Shown in pieces: positions 28,423-41,500 of a stretch of 64,000 nt of DNA. The translations under genes were made by a program, and so were the position numbers. The notes under the pieces are model-generated. The model was given only the letters and a program-made list of their open reading frames with translations, made no database searches and had not been told where the DNA came from. Source of the DNA: Nymphaea colorata (taxonomy: Eukaryota > Streptophyta > Magnoliopsida > Nymphaeales > Nymphaeaceae); contig NC_045147.1 in assembly GCF_008831285.2 (NCBI RefSeq), positions 13,990,854-14,054,853 on the forward strand, written 5' to 3'. Numbering within the stretch: the first letter of the stretch is position 1; every line of letters begins with the position of its first letter.

Positions 28423-31140
28423 ATTTGGTTCTTCTATTTCCAGTAACAATTTTTCTTTCGCTTGTGGAGTCGGATTGTTTTGGTTGTGAATTGTTTCAAT
28501 TGTTATATCCCCTGTTGAAATTTCTTTTCCCCCTTTCTTATGTAATAGCTGGAACATCGTTTAGGTCGGATCGCTTATCTGTAGCACGATTTTATTAAGA
28601 TTGCGAGTGGCAGTAACTTTCTATCATAGTTTTCTCTTGTTTTCTGTCCAACCCCAAGGAATCCCTGCTCAACAGTTAAAGCAGTCTCCTTTTTCAATTG
28701 TTCTATTTCTTCTGGATGCGTTTCTTCCTGCCTTTATGAAAAAGAATCCCTTTTTTCATTTATTGTCGATTGAGTTGGCTCTGGAAAGGCACAAAAGTCG
28801 GTGGTGGTTGTTTTGCAAAGTTCTTGATCCCTGTGTCGAGGCTGCTACGTCCACATTCTGATCGAAAGTTTGAATTTCCTGGCATTTCACTCGGTCGTGC
28901 TGTTGAGCACAACTAGAAAGGGTTGCTGTTTTGGCTATAGGTTGTTAGGAGCACTTTTTTTTTTTTTGCTTCTTTTGACAGGGGGGATGACTCCCGATCA
29001 CCATGCCTAACCGGCAGAGCATGAAAAATAAGTTAACAGGCATATAATCGAGTTTGTCGGAAGTTCTGCGATAATACTAAGATCGACCTCTTTAACCGTA
29101 TGGTTCTACTGAAGCATCCGGACATTTTGGCTTTTCTGGTGCGCTGTTGGTCAGCGCTTTTGGATCCCGTGATTCCGTCTCTTATGAGAAATCAGGCTTG
29201 CAAAATTTTCAGACCACTGGATCTGTCCTACACTGCAGACTTTGCTGGATACAGGTGTCTCGGGTGTCAGGAATCTATGACTTTGTGATCGGGATGTCAG
29301 TTCAGGAGATCAGGGTTGGGTCACTGCTATTGGCGGGATTGCTAGTTGGAGTGGATCCTTTGTTTCCAGTACCTGCGTATTTGGCTTCTCTCGATAATCG
29401 TGGTCCATGACGGGGTTGCGGTGGCTTGGGCTCCACGACCCGTACGAGATAATACTGGCTACGAGTCCTCATGATATGACGGTTCTTTTGATTTTCTCTC
29501 GGTGAGAGGGGAGATGGTCGGACTGATTGAATCATCTGATGGCCTGATCAAGGTACGAATCTATCAATTACCTTGTGGAACTTGGATCGCATAAATCACG
29601 GCGGACTTTTGTAATGTCCTTAGCACTGAAACTCGGCGGTGTTGGCAACTGGGGATTTGGGTTAAGTATCTCGTCTGCCTGTTGTCTCTTACCAAACTAA
29701 AGGGCTCTTCTTTGTCCTACAAGGTCTCTGTACTTTCCCCACCTTTTAACATGTGCTTTGAAAATTTGTCTGGAGTTGATGACTGTTCTTGGTTAGTAAT
29801 ATTTTTGTTGTTGATTGGGTAGAGTTAGCCATACGTGACCAGTTCTTGCTTAAGAAATGGACGCTTTGCTGTTGTCATCCAACTTGAAGGTTTAAAGTCC
29901 AGCCTAGGTGTGCATAACAAGTCAAGCTACTTGCATTTGAATTTGGTGGGATTCATTCAACCTGTCTATAATATTACGCAAATCAAGCTTGGACACTACT
30001 ATTTTATTTTTTGTAATTGTAGATGAGCCAGCCTGAGCAGTCTCCCTCCAGTTCTATAAACCTTCAACAGGATTAATTCGTTTTTGCTACTCTGTGAGCA
30101 TTTACAGATTAGTCTTCATGTTGTGGTTGTATTCTCTCTCTCTTCAGCGGACAGCATGAGTTCTATGGTTCATTCTACTTGGTTGATCTCCATCCTATGA
30201 CATTGATGGATATTCAGCAGGTTATTGTTGAAATTGCTACATTTTGAACATTCAAGCGTCTTCACCATGCACACAACCTGCTCTCTCTCCCCGCCCCCTA
30301 TATATATATTTGGAAAAATTTCTGGGAGGACCAACAATTAGGTGGCAAGTTGTGTGAAGTACAATGATTTTGAGAAATTTCCTTCTGCATTAACTGTGAC
30401 AATCTTCTACTTTTGTAGCATTCTGGAAATTTCAAGATGTAACTGCCGATTACCAGCTAGAAGAAAATGGCACCGAAGACTAGGATAAATTGAATGCCCC
30501 ATGTGGGAAGCGGTGGCCGGGTTTTCATCGGTTCTTTGCTGATGCCAGTGCCATGAAGAGTAATTAACGTTATTTTTTTCACATGTTTTTGAAGTTTACA
30601 TTAGCAATTAAGGTAAGTTATAGTGCAAGTTTTTACCGCAAGAATTACTGTAGAGGTCCATACAATGCTGACACAAATCTCAAATTTTGACAAAGCCACT
30701 GACTTTCAATCCTTTTTCGGTTTTTCTCCTTTTTAGAAATTTCCAAGTTTTTCGCGTTATTCATCTCCTGAAAACAAGCGTGCTGCCATTATCTTGAGAG
30801 GATACATAAAAATTGAAACTTTGACGAGAAGAATTTCCTTCGCCGGAAATTGTGTCCATCCGCCAAAATGAATTCATGCAATCTGAACCCCATAATCTGG
30901 CTTCTTAAGCATGCAAAAAAAGACTGAACTTTCAGTTTCCTAACCTTCCTTTCTTTTGAGAAGTGTTGTTCTCTTATTAAAAAAGAAAAACAAGAAAAAG
31001 AGCCAGATAGTTAGACATGGCGGCAGCAGAAGCTAGTTATGGTACAGTTCCCCGACTATACATACACAGACCCAAAGATGAAGAAGAAGAGGAACCAAGA
31101 AACTTGAGCTCCATACGGGCAGATTGACCTGAATAATTTG
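28423..31140. other. Actin 3 3' region and intergenic DNA
   Basis: To about 29550 the sequence matches, in patches, the region 10080-11050 after actin 1 (TTTTGCAAAGTTCTTG near 28811, GGTGTCAGGAATCT near 29257, CTCGATAA near 29390). No third copy of the small proline-rich gene follows. Beyond 29.6 kb it is AT-rich with no gene recognised. Confidence 0.55.
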
Positions 31141-31148
31141 TGATGTAG

Positions 31149-31652
31149 TTACTCTATAAGTATGAAACACGAGTCATCATCTGATGGTGCTTCAATAAGC
31201 ATCATGAAGCAGCCCAGGCAACCCAGAAGTGAGAGGCACAGCAGCGTCATCTCCAGCCCCATCCTTATCCACTGGTGTTGGCAGAAGCAGTCGTCCAGGG
31301 ACAGCACCAGCAGAAGAAACCCAAGCCAAAGACATGAAAGAGAGACTAGAAGCCACTCCACTCCATACTCACGGTTTTCAACCGCAGAAGGTAGATTATT
31401 GCTTGTTTTCTTGGGAATTAGAGACACTAACCTGGTAATAGAGGGGAGCACTCTCACACCGCTGCCTACTTTTGCACAAACGCAGCCAGAGATTTCTGGG
31501 CACTGTTCAAAACCTTCAGCTTCTGAATCAACGATGGTGATGGATATAATGGCCTCTGTGGACGAAACAACTGGCTTTTGGAAGTTTGGCAGCATTGTAG
31601 AAAGCAAAGGGCTGCACATAAGAGACGGCGAGAGAGAAAGAGAGTTGTTCAA
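31149..31652 (-). CDS. Unrecognised open frame with two hydrophobic segments
   Basis: An open frame of 167 codons on the - strand. The first half is unremarkable. The last 75 residues contain two strongly hydrophobic runs (WLLVSLSCLWLGFLLLVLSL near 99-118 and MTLLCLSLLGCLGCFMML near 135-152), then an acidic end APSDDDS. This half is less AT-rich than its surroundings, and a possible splice acceptor (CTATTACCAG, - strand) lies ahead of LVSLIPKK, so it could be the last exon of a small membrane protein gene. The + strand has a 183-codon open frame over the same DNA, so the coding strand is uncertain. I do not recognise a family. Confidence 0.25.
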   Translation of the reverse strand: MNNSLSLSPSLMCSPLLSTMLPNFQKPVVSSTEAIISITIVDSEAEGFEQCPEISGCVCAKVGSGVRVLPSITRLVSLIPKKTSNNLPSAVENREYGVEWLLVSLSCLWLGFLLLVLSLDDCFCQHQWIRMGLEMTLLCLSLLGCLGCFMMLIEAPSDDDSCFILIE

Positions 31653-31799
31653 GTACAGGGAAGATGCATGGAAGAAAGGTAGTTGTTTCGTGAAGCTGCA
31701 GGCAGCTTTTTGAAAACGTCCCCAGAGACGGTTCTCTACTCTGTGACTTCATTAATGTCTGTGCAAGCAATTCCTACCGCCCATCAAGGAGATGGACGA

Positions 31800-34610
31800 A
31801 GAACATGGTAATTCGATTAGCTTTTCGGCAAAGTGAATGCTATGAGGATAACGACATCGTTTTCCAGTAGTTAAAAAAACAAAAAGGTCTCTTCTTTTTC
31901 ACTATCATGTTACCCAAACAGTGGCTGTGAACGTGCTGGAGCAAGATATGTTTAATCTTTCATGATGACCTTCACCCAACTTGCTTTGTTTAATTCTTAG
32001 TTTTTTTTTTCTCCCTAAAAAAGTTTGAATTGAATAGGCCAAGAGACACAGGGCTCAAGGGGTCACCCTTATTCACTGATTACAATATATAACATAAAAG
32101 TAATCTTATTCCCTTAAGCCAGAGATAAATTATCCCATTTTTACGTGGTCCTTCTTTTTTCAATTCAAAAACCAAAGAAGTTGTCCCATATAGCATTTTT
32201 TTTTCTTTGCATAATTTAATTTTATAAGTTATGACAAATAGCTAGGCAAGTGGAGTTCAGACTATTTTCCGATCTGGGTTACTTTATCCTCGCATTCACT
32301 CTTGAGGTGTTTGAATCTAATAATTACTAGTTTCTCTTGAAGAAACTAAAAATTTGCCTGCATCATAGAGGCCGTTTGAATGAAATTTCTCTTGAAGAAA
32401 TTTGGAAAAGTTTTTTAGATTTTAACTTACCTGAAGATATCAGATCTGCATGTGGTCATGGGGGTGACATACTGCAGTACCTGTGTCCCCTCTTAATCAT
32501 GAGCAGCAGATTTGGCACCCCAGGTATTCAAAGGACTGATCATAATCTTAAGCTCACATTTAGGCCTGAACAATCTCAGCAAGGGTCTCAAAAATAAGAA
32601 ATGATCCTCAAGAAATGCTCCGGATTGCGATCAATTATCTTCTGAACGGTGCCCGATTGTGATCATGTTTTGCTGTTTATACTGTAAAATCTTTCAAAAC
32701 ATGGTTTTGTCACTGCCCATGATAGTTATTCATTGATTTCAGACACTGGACAGACGTGAATTTGGGAGATTTGAAATTCCTGCATCCTTCAACTTGAAGC
32801 ATTTAAGCTGACACACCTAACTACTAGATTTGGGTAGCAACTCCACATTAAAAGAATTAAGATACCGATTCCTGACTAGACCACTTTCCCAAAACAAGGT
32901 CAAATAGACTGTATGGAATTAGAATGAAAAGACTAATGATTTTGAAAAGGAGAAGAACCAGGGAAGTTGCTTTCCAGTTTTGAATCTTGATGATGTTATT
33001 GTATAGCCTCCACGCAAAGAAAACAAATGAATAGGCAAGGTAGCAAATAAATAGATAACAGACATGATTCAAGTTTGGTTACACAATTTTTATGCCACCA
33101 ATTTTGGTCCTCATGAAGAATTTTACTAAAGAAAAGTTTCATTGAGTCTGTAACTTGGACCCTTGGAATAAACTCCTTTACCTTTTATGGCACGCTAGAG
33201 CTGTTGTCTCTTTGTTTTTCTATAAAGCGCATTGGCTTCATGTCCAGGGCCAGAGACACATGTGGGCATGTGTGGGAAACTGCCCACACAGTCCTATAAA
33301 ATTTCCTTATTTACTTATTAGTTGACCTAAATTTTTAAATATTTATATATAAAATGCCCCTCAAACACATGGTGAGTACCCCCAATCAAATATATCTCGC
33401 TCCACCAGTGTTCGTCCCTAAAGTTTTGCCCTTAAAGAAGCTGTTTGACATTAACAAGAAGATGTAAGTGTTTTATGAATCTGCCTCACGATTGAGATAA
33501 ATTCATGAAAGGCCACGATTGAGATAAATTCATGAAACGCTAAAAAGTGTCCCATGAATCTATTCCAAATTTTGAAAAATTCATGCAACACCAACACAAT
33601 GATGTCCTTATTGGAAAAAAAAAAGCCTTACCGGTACTCTACGTAGCTCACATGCACCCGTAACTTTGGAACGAGTGTTACGTATGCAATTCCCTTGTTA
33701 GGTGTCCCAACTTTACTGGGGAAACAATAAACATTATTTGATGGGTTTCCCTTGGGAGAAATTAAACATCGTTCTTTTGGAAGAATTGTTGGCCCCAACC
33801 ATCATTTTTTAGAATTCTTTCTAGTCAACTTGATGCTTCTTCACCCACGAGGGACACGCTAATCAAAGCATCGGTCTCTTGAATATTATGTATAAAATCT
33901 TGTACCCAATTACCGTTTTTCTATTGCATAGAAGAAGAAATGAAAAACTAAGAAAGGAAAACAACCGGATTCTCGGCTCCCTCACACCAGAACAGTATTT
34001 CGTATTTGACGGAAGACTGTTCATTCCCCCGTCGTCCAATCGCCGTGGTCTCTGTCGCGATCCGATGTATTATTTACAGATGAACTCTAAATTAGCCGCT
34101 TTATGATTTTAGACGTTTTGGAGCTAACACGCCTGGTATTATGGCTTCAGATCAAATGGTCCGGCATACAAATCACTGGCTAATTGTGCCAGTTGACCTG
34201 CAGGATCTTGTTTCGGAACTGTAATTTATACTTCATGGTTTTGATTCTTGGAACGCCTTATGATGATATCTAAGTAGGATCGTATGAATGAAAAAGAAGG
34301 GTTCATGTTTTGAAATTGTTATTGATTGCAAAACCTTACATCCACGAAAAAATCTAGTGACTATAGATTTTGTTGTCATCGTGAAGGGCATACTCGAATG
34401 GTTGGAATTCTAAAAACTTCAAAATTTAGTTCACTGTCTATAATTGCATGGATTAAAGCACTTACGAAGGTTTTCATGTATCTCACTAGATTCCATGGCG
34501 GTGCCAATAAAGCGGAGTGGTAAAGTGTACACCTTACTTCAGTCTTTCACAGAAATGCTACCCTAGGCTAACGATGAAATAATCTGTTATAGGATGGTGG
34601 ATATCCAAAC
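31800..34610. other. Intergenic DNA without recognisable genes
   Basis: AT-rich. It includes a short tandem duplication (33487-33540) and, near 33245-33413, a segment whose ends (CAGGGCCAGAGAC and CTCGCTCCACCAGTG) loosely resemble those of the small hAT-like elements elsewhere in the window. Confidence 0.5.
33487..33540. repeat. 27-bp tandem duplication
   Basis: CACGATTGAGATAAATTCAT and its continuation occur twice, 27 bases apart. Confidence 0.9.
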
Positions 34611-34682
34611 GGGCATTTGGTCTAGTGGTATGATTCTCGCTTAGGGTGCGAGAGGTCCCGAGTTCAATTCTCGGAATGCCCC
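34611..34682 (+). tRNA. tRNA-Pro (anticodon AGG)
   Basis: A complete 72-base cloverleaf. The acceptor stem GGGCATT pairs with AATGCCC. The D arm holds the A box TCTAGTGGTAT. The anticodon stem CTCGC/GCGAG closes the loop TTAGGGT with anticodon AGG (reads CCU). The T arm contains GGTCCCGAGTTCAATTC, a good B box. There is no intron, and CCA is not encoded, as expected for a nuclear gene. A T-rich stretch directly downstream suits RNA polymerase III termination. Confidence 0.96.
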
Positions 34683-34683
34683 T

Positions 34684-34699
34684 CTTTTCTTATTTTTTC
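34684..34699 (+). terminator. T-rich RNA polymerase III terminator after tRNA-Pro
   Basis: The sequence after the tRNA reads TCTTTTCTTATTTTTTCC, with runs of four and six T within 20 bases of the 3' end. Confidence 0.7.
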
Positions 34700-36690
34700 C
34701 TTTTTTTTTTCTCTTTCCCTCTTAATTGCCGTTCTCTCTCTCTCTCTGCTTTGTAACAATTGATATGTCGATCCAGCCCAGTAAACCGGCCACTCAAATG
34801 AATCGGTTGCAAATTAGCCAAAAATATCTAAAAGTTTATCTCAAAAAGGAAATGGATGAATATGTAAAATTTTTAAAAAACAAAAATTCTTAAGGCACTT
34901 TTCTATCTGTCACCGCCGTTGACACCAGTGTAGTTAAAATTGGCCTGAATCAACTAATTGATGACAAAACAATTTGATTCTGATAGAGGGACAGTCTTTT
35001 CCCCATTTTCTGGATCTTTAAAGCTTTATTATGGAATCATCTATATATTGATACTTCTGCAAGTTATTGGGAACCGAATTATTCTCCATGCTTTTGCTGA
35101 TGCACGGCTAATAAACTTTGTTTCCTCAAGCTCCACAGTGAGTATGTTTTTGCTTTTAATCAAAGAAAGGAGATGCGATGCTCTAGCTCCTTACGCTCCA
35201 ATTTCCTCTAGTGCTTGAGAATATAAGCTCAAGTGGAACCACTTATGAAATCAATACAGCAACATGACAAGGAAGCATCTGAGAAGCTCTCATTTGCCCG
35301 ATTTTAGTTCCCTAAATCTTCCAGTGGTTGCTTCTATGCTTCTCTTCTCATCATTGTAAGCAAATTGTTGCGACCAAACATGTTCACTGCCTTTTGACTA
35401 CGTGAGGTTGAAAACTACGAGCATATATAACAAGGCCTCTTACGTTAGTTTAAGCAAAGAATGCCAAAGTGGTGTTTGATTACCTCATCTGAGAATGGAG
35501 TTGCTGGGACCTTAAACTCGTAGGCCTGAGATTTCAGATCCCCTTAATTTCTAGATAGCGGGGAGATGAAATTCTTTGTTCGAGAGACGCAAGAGTCGCA
35601 CCACGGATTAGAAGGCCTTGCATCTTGAAGTCCATACGTGGATCTTAATTCAAGCCTTGAGGTCCATGTAATTGAAATACAAACAAGATCTTTGAATACA
35701 TGATTTTTCAAGTCTGGAGGCTGCTGGAATTACAGTTTTAAGGTGAGAGGCCTGCATGCTAAATCAATCCCTCCAGTCTAAAATATGTGTTAGTTATCAC
35801 ACACCCTTGGACTTTTGAGGGGGGAGATACTCCAAAGAGGCCCAAGCCCTCCTCCTCTTCCTAGTAGCCCTAGGGTGGTTGGGTTTACATTATCGAAATC
35901 CATGGAGATTTGAGTTCCCTGACATCATCCATGGATTTAAGATTGGACTCTCCCCCAATCCGACTTAAGTCCATAGTTTTTAACATGTTGCATGGATTTA
36001 TCCTCGGTTTCTCTCAAAATGCACCACAACATTAGACTCTTAAAGTACCATGGAAATGGAAAAGTAATATTGCCTTCAAAACAAAACATTCCAGTGGAAT
36101 TTAATTACAAGTTAATTGATCTTAAATAAAAACAAAAGAGCCAGATTAAACATAATGTTGATAATGATTTGCTTTAGTAAATATTCATGACAAAGGATAA
36201 AACTGAACATATTAATCTCTATTGCTCTATACGAGCATGTAGTTCCCCTTGCAAACGTTAAATTGTTATGCCATTTTTTAAGTTTAATCTCATATATTAT
36301 GAAAAATATTCAAAAATTTTATAAAAAAAAAAAAATCGTTAACTGGTTGGTTGTGTTGGCTTTTATTTATTTTTCGAACTAAAACCGAAATAGGTTGGAA
36401 TCCATGGGTCGAGTTGTTACCGGGTGCCGATCGGGTTATTGTTCGGAGTAACTTTGTTTCCTAATTTAATAGCTGTCCAGCATATGGCTCAAGAAACGAA
36501 GCATGATATAACTTTAACGGCGAATATGCCTTCACTCATCCTTTTTTTTTGGGTTCAGTAGTTTATGAAATCTGTGGCCACATGAGGCTTGTATATTTTA
36601 GAAATTCAATAGCCAGAGCAGAGAGATTTAAAGACGTCGCAACCAGGAAATATGTATATATGACTATGTTGGGTATACAACGGAAGTTAG
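34700..36690. other. Intergenic DNA without recognisable genes
   Basis: AT-rich, with a short TC run near 34736-34746 and patches of moderate GC near 35500-35990 that have no open frame worth calling. It ends at the 3' side of the first iron transporter-like gene. Confidence 0.5.
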
Positions 36691-36691
36691 A

Positions 36692-37405
36692 TCAGCCAAC
36701 AACAGAGGTTTTGAAGGCAAGGCTGAAGAGCCGAAGTACTCCGAAAGTCACGATCATGGCTGCCCAGCCTCCGACGAGCACTCTGACGGTCGATCTGGCC
36801 ACCGGCGAACCACCCAGCAACGCCCCTGCTACCCCGAACCCAGCCAGCGCCAAACTCGACACGGCGGCCACCACTCCGATCCGCACCCAGTGCGGCCCTA
36901 TGAACCCACCGGCGAGTAGCGGGAGCACCGCGCCCACCGCAAACGCCAGCGCGGACGCACCGGCCGCTTGCAGCGGGTTCGGCAGCTTCTCCGCACCGTC
37001 GTCTGCTTCCCTGCCAAAGGCCTTCTTTTCCCTCTCACGCTGAGCCAACTCTATATCGAGCTGCGAGTACACAGAGACAAACTCTCCGATGGCCATGCTG
37101 CACGCTCCCGCGACGAGGCCGGCGAGGCCTGAGACGACCATGGCTCGAGCGGCCTGGTTGACTGCGCCAACGCCGAGCATGAGGGAGGAGACGGAGACGA
37201 GGCCGTCGTTGGCGCCAAGGACGGCGGCTCGGAGCCACTGCGCTCGCTGGGAGTAGTCGAAGGGCGTCTTCTCCTTGCCCTTGGACAGCTCCGCCGCTGG
37301 TAATGGTGGTGGAATCGTCACCACCGTGTCCGGCGATCTCAGTCCATGAACTGTTGCGTTCCTCTGTGCTGCAGCAGCAGCAGCCGGAGGGCCTTGTGAC
37401 GACAT
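36692..37405 (-). CDS. Vacuolar iron transporter homologue (nodulin-21-like)
   Basis: A single-exon gene for 237 residues of the CCC1/VIT1 family. These proteins move Fe2+ (and probably Mn2+) from the cytosol into the vacuole by proton exchange. The diagnostic stretch DYSQRAQWLRAAVLGAND is at residues 50-67. Five membrane segments are visible, near 58-82, 86-109, 145-167, 174-197 and 208-230. The loop after the second is short (DIELAQREREKKAFGREADD), lacking the long metal-binding domain of true VIT1, which places it with the short VIT-like (VTL) branch. The first 45 residues are Ala/Pro-rich. The start at 37405 is preferred to an upstream in-frame ATG because the TATA box lies between them. 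A paralogue follows in the same orientation at 42410-43111. Product names of this kind rest on family knowledge; transport was not shown. Confidence 0.92.
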   Translation of the reverse strand: MSSQGPPAAAAAAQRNATVHGLRSPDTVVTIPPPLPAAELSKGKEKTPFDYSQRAQWLRAAVLGANDGLVSVSSLMLGVGAVNQAARAMVVSGLAGLVAGACSMAIGEFVSVYSQLDIELAQREREKKAFGREADDGAEKLPNPLQAAGASALAFAVGAVLPLLAGGFIGPHWVRIGVVAAVSSLALAGFGVAGALLGGSPVARSTVRVLVGGWAAMIVTFGVLRLFSLAFKTSVVG

Positions 37406-37476
37406 CTTCCTCAAAAGGGGAGAGAAAGAAAGAGAGAGGGTGGACGATGGTGAGAGTGTGGACGGCACACGCCAAG

Positions 37477-37483
37477 ATTTATA
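37477..37483 (-). promoter_or_regulatory. TATA box of the first iron transporter homologue
   Basis: On the - strand this reads TATAAAT, 72 bases upstream of the ATG at 37405. It sits downstream of the first in-frame ATG of the open frame (37615), so that one is unlikely to be transcribed. Confidence 0.75.
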
Positions 37484-37640
37484 GATGGAAGAAAGCGCAA
37501 AAAAAGTGAAGGTGCGGGAGTGTGGCGGCCACGCGCCCGTTGTGATGGAAAATTCCGAGTGGGTTCGGTCGGCCAACGGAGATCTCGACAAGAAAATGGG
37601 CCTTTCCACGCACACCCTGATGCCACTACCAGAGTCGGTT

Positions 37641-37714
37641 GAAGGAATATCTTTTTAAAGCCTATTTTTCCGGGTCGCCTGAAAGAATATCTTTTTAACG
37701 CCTATTTTTCCGGG
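37641..37714. repeat. 40-bp tandem duplication
   Basis: GAA(G/A)GAATATCTTTTTAA and then GCCTATTTTTCCGGG occur twice, 40 bases apart, about 240 bases upstream of the first iron transporter homologue. Confidence 0.9.
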
Positions 37715-37716
37715 AT

Positions 37717-38547
37717 CGCATTTATTAAGTTATTTTCCAAATTATTTTCCTGTTTTCTTAATTCATGCTCTTTTTTTGCTTGATTCGTATGAACTTTTGG
37801 TACAACACACATCCATTTACTTACCACGAAGGAACTAGGATGATCTTAGTAACATGCCTACATTTATCGTTATATGGGTTGTGTAAAGAAATATGTTTAG
37901 GTTTAAAGGAAACTATAATTGAAAAGACCATTATTCAGGGGTTTTGGAAAGAGGGAAGGTTTAATAAGGAGTATTTCTTCTCTAAAAACTTATATTATTG
38001 ATTGAATTTGGGTGAATCCGAGTTCAATTATATAAGAACTCTATAAGACATGAGTAATTACTTCATGGCCAATTGAAAATTTGTTTCGTACAAAAATTAA
38101 TAACTTCACTCCTATTATTACTCCTATTATTGTTTATAGTTTACTTTCGTATACGTGATTTAAACTATTGGGAAGTAAACCCTTTGACCTCATTAGCAAA
38201 GGAATTGAATTATTGAACCGTAGACTATTGATCGTTCCTTTTCATAGAAAGGCCATAGTGAAAAATGGCGACCTCCTAAGCCCCAAGTGATATGCATGAA
38301 TCAAGTATTGCAAAACAAATTATGTAGTGAGTAGTTAGGAGAGAAAATAAATAAATCACGAAATTGGAATAGCCTCCCTAAAGGTTAAAAGAAAAAAAAG
38401 GGAAGCAAAATATTAAATGAGCTTGCCAATAGATTGTTCAAGTGCCAGTTGGATTTGAAAGGGCTCCACTGAAGCGTTTCGTTTCCTATTGATGGATTCT
38501 GACTGAGTTTGATGGCAATACGAGTACGAATACATATACGGATTCGA
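37717..38547. repeat. Left arm of an inverted duplication, part 1
   Basis: Read on the - strand, this segment matches 63398-64000 along its length, with small gaps. Shared phrases include ATTTAATATTTTGCTTCC, CCTTTCAAATCCAA, GTAAACTATAAACAA and CATGAATTAAGAAAACA. It lies upstream of the first iron transporter homologue. Confidence 0.85.
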
Positions 38548-41500
38548 CGTGATCTTCATTTCACTTTTTTTTAATAGAATATGAGCACAACAGCACAAGT
38601 TATGCTTATTGGAGGCAAAACGACATTCATTAATGATGAAAATGGAACCTCCTAGATGCCTAAACAGTATTCTTTCATTTGTCACAAACAAAAAAAAAAA
38701 AAAACTATTCATGACATTGTAAAATAGCCCACTGACTTTCCACCACGTCGAAAGTAAGAAAGCATCTTTCTTTTTAATGTTCATGTGAATGATGTTTTAC
38801 ATTTGAGCAGAGACGTGGTATTGCCGACAATTTGTTGGGTGAGTGGGAGTTCATCTCCATCGCTGCATCTTCACGACTTGAACTATGTTGGTATCCGTGA
38901 TGAACCGCAAGTAGAGAGTTAGAAATTTTTTATGAAGGGAGATAAATTAAAGTTTCTAATTTTTTACTTGAACCGAAATATTATTTTTCAAAATTTTTAT
39001 ATAAAACAAATGAAATTTTTAATAATTTTTTTGAGGTGGTTGCAAACCCTACCTTGGCTCCACCCCTATAGTGGTGCACACTTCAACTTAGATGACACAC
39101 TCCATTTTATTAAGATACATAAGTGTAGCACCCATATGAATTGAACTAAATACATATTTTCATAATGTGATTAGTTACCCTATTTTCCTTGAAGTGTTGC
39201 ATACCTCTTTTAAAAAAACTAAATATAATAAAGCTTTGAAAGAGAACTGATTCTAAAAGCAAATAAAAAAAAAAAAAAACAAATAGAATCTCAAACCTAA
39301 GCTTTTGCTTAAAGTTTGTTTTGCTTCTTTCCAAAACTGGTTATATGCACCATCTTCTGCATAAAAAGCTATACACCACGATATATAAAATATAATGACC
39401 AGAATATCTCAAGTTATAAAAAAAACTTTTTTTTATAATGATAATAACGGTTATGAAAAAGTTAAAACTAAAAAGCAGATCTTTTTTAATTATTTAAAAC
39501 ATCTCATTTTTCACTTTTACATATATACGTTTCGTGCACAAGGTGTATGCACTACTCACTTTTGCTTCTTCCATGTGTTGGTGGAAGGCTTGAACCCATT
39601 GGAGCAACCCAACACACAAACGTGTTTGCAGTTAGATATTATGCCTTGGAGGGGGCGTAGATAGGTGCGAGTTTCATGAGGCATATGCTTTACTAAGTCC
39701 ATTCTCTGTAAGTAGTTTTAAGTTGAGTTATATAAGATAGTCACGTGAGAGACTCAATGGTCAATTAAAAATTTGTTAACTATATGCTTGGTAGCTTATA
39801 AAACAAAAATGTTTAACTCCGCCCATAATGCCTTATGAATAGAAACAAAAAGGGGAGGAGAGGTTGTCACCCTCTCGCTCATCTAAAAGGGTGTTGCAAT
39901 TCTGGAAAGACATGGCGAGATGGTTCAAAGCTTTAACTCCTTACGCCACTTAATCGAATTTGGTTAATCAATCTCTGTCTTCTTTCTCGAACGCTGTCAT
40001 CTTCTGTTCGTATTCCCATAACGAAGAAACAATCCCTCTTTCTCCCTGGGGTTTTCCGACGCCAATCTCTTGCCGAGACGCGGCTTTCTTTCTTCTTTCG
40101 GAAACCCTCTCTCTCGTGAATTTTTTTTATAATAGGCGATGCCAGTGGCCGGGTCGGAATCTTAAACCGAAACACCAGCAACACTCCACACCCATGTCTC
40201 CGTTTTCTACATACAACCTTCATAATAATAATCTCCCCATACCATGCTCTCTTTGACTATCAAAATATTTTTAAAGTATATCCTCCTAGTTCGTATGCTC
40301 ATAATATAAATATAAGTATAAATACATATATACAAGCCCACATTTACATTGTTTGACATGTTGGAAAGATTTTTCTTTTTCTGCTGTTCGGCAACATATG
40401 GACCGGTTGATTCACGTAGGACGGTGCATTTACTAGATTCGTCCTGACTTGGGGGGCCGCCCCTGGGATGGGAGTAGGTCAAAAAAAAAGAGAGGCGTGT
40501 GGCTTCCGCGAGGCCCAAGTGGGACCCACCCATCCCATAGATTGGCGTCCGACGCGTATGAGCACACACTCCTTCGACTTTCAGGTTGCCATGCCTTGGC
40601 ATTTTCGATGACGAGAGCGATAACGTGGGTCGTTGATATGAACGCCGGACGATGCGGTTCTTATGTGCTCAGGGCTGACGTAGTTTTCTTATTTTCTTTA
40701 ATAATTTGATGTTTTTAATTATTTTCTATTAGTAATTTGATGTTTCTAAAAAATTTTTTTTTTAGATTTGAAAATTTGAGTCAATGTCATATGGGTTCAA
40801 AACTTAATGGGAAACCATACGTTGCGGGTTAAAAATGATAAAAAAGATTCTGGTTAAAGGGTACATTCGAGTAAGAAAAATTGTTTAGAAATATCACATA
40901 TAAAAATAATAAGTTTTTTAAAAGGATGAGTGTGAGCACATCAGCCTCTGCCCTTGAACGAAAGAAAGACTCTTCTCCGATAAGGGCAAACCAAACAGTG
41001 CGTCCACAGGACACGGAATTGCTCCCATTTCCCCAGTTTGGCGAAACAACTAGCAGCGTGTTTGGCCATCTATTCACACGGGGAGGGAAAGGTAAGGAGA
41101 ATTTTATAAAAACAAATTTGATATCTTTTAAATTTATAAAAAAATGATCCAATTTTCTGGATATAAAAAAGAAATGCCCAAAAGAAATTTTCTTTTTTTT
41201 TTTCTTTCCCTATGAGAAGGCCCTTTGAGCGTGAAGGAAAGCATTGTTTTTTTTTTTACTAGAAATGTCAAGAGATCTAAAATGTAACATTCACATATTC
41301 AGATTCAAATTCAGATTATTAAATACTGAATATGAATCCAAAATTAGATTTTTACATTTATATCCGAATACAAATCTAAATTTGGTCGATTTCTAAAATG
41401 TAAAAGTTATAGATATAGGACATTTGTTTAAAAATGAAACCAATCTGCATTTATATATATAATCGATCAGATATTTATATTATGTACAACTGAATTCGAT

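Noticed and set aside
36549-37043. A + strand open frame of 164 codons rich in Ala, Pro and Ser
   Set aside because: It is opposite the GC-rich transporter gene and has no features of its own.
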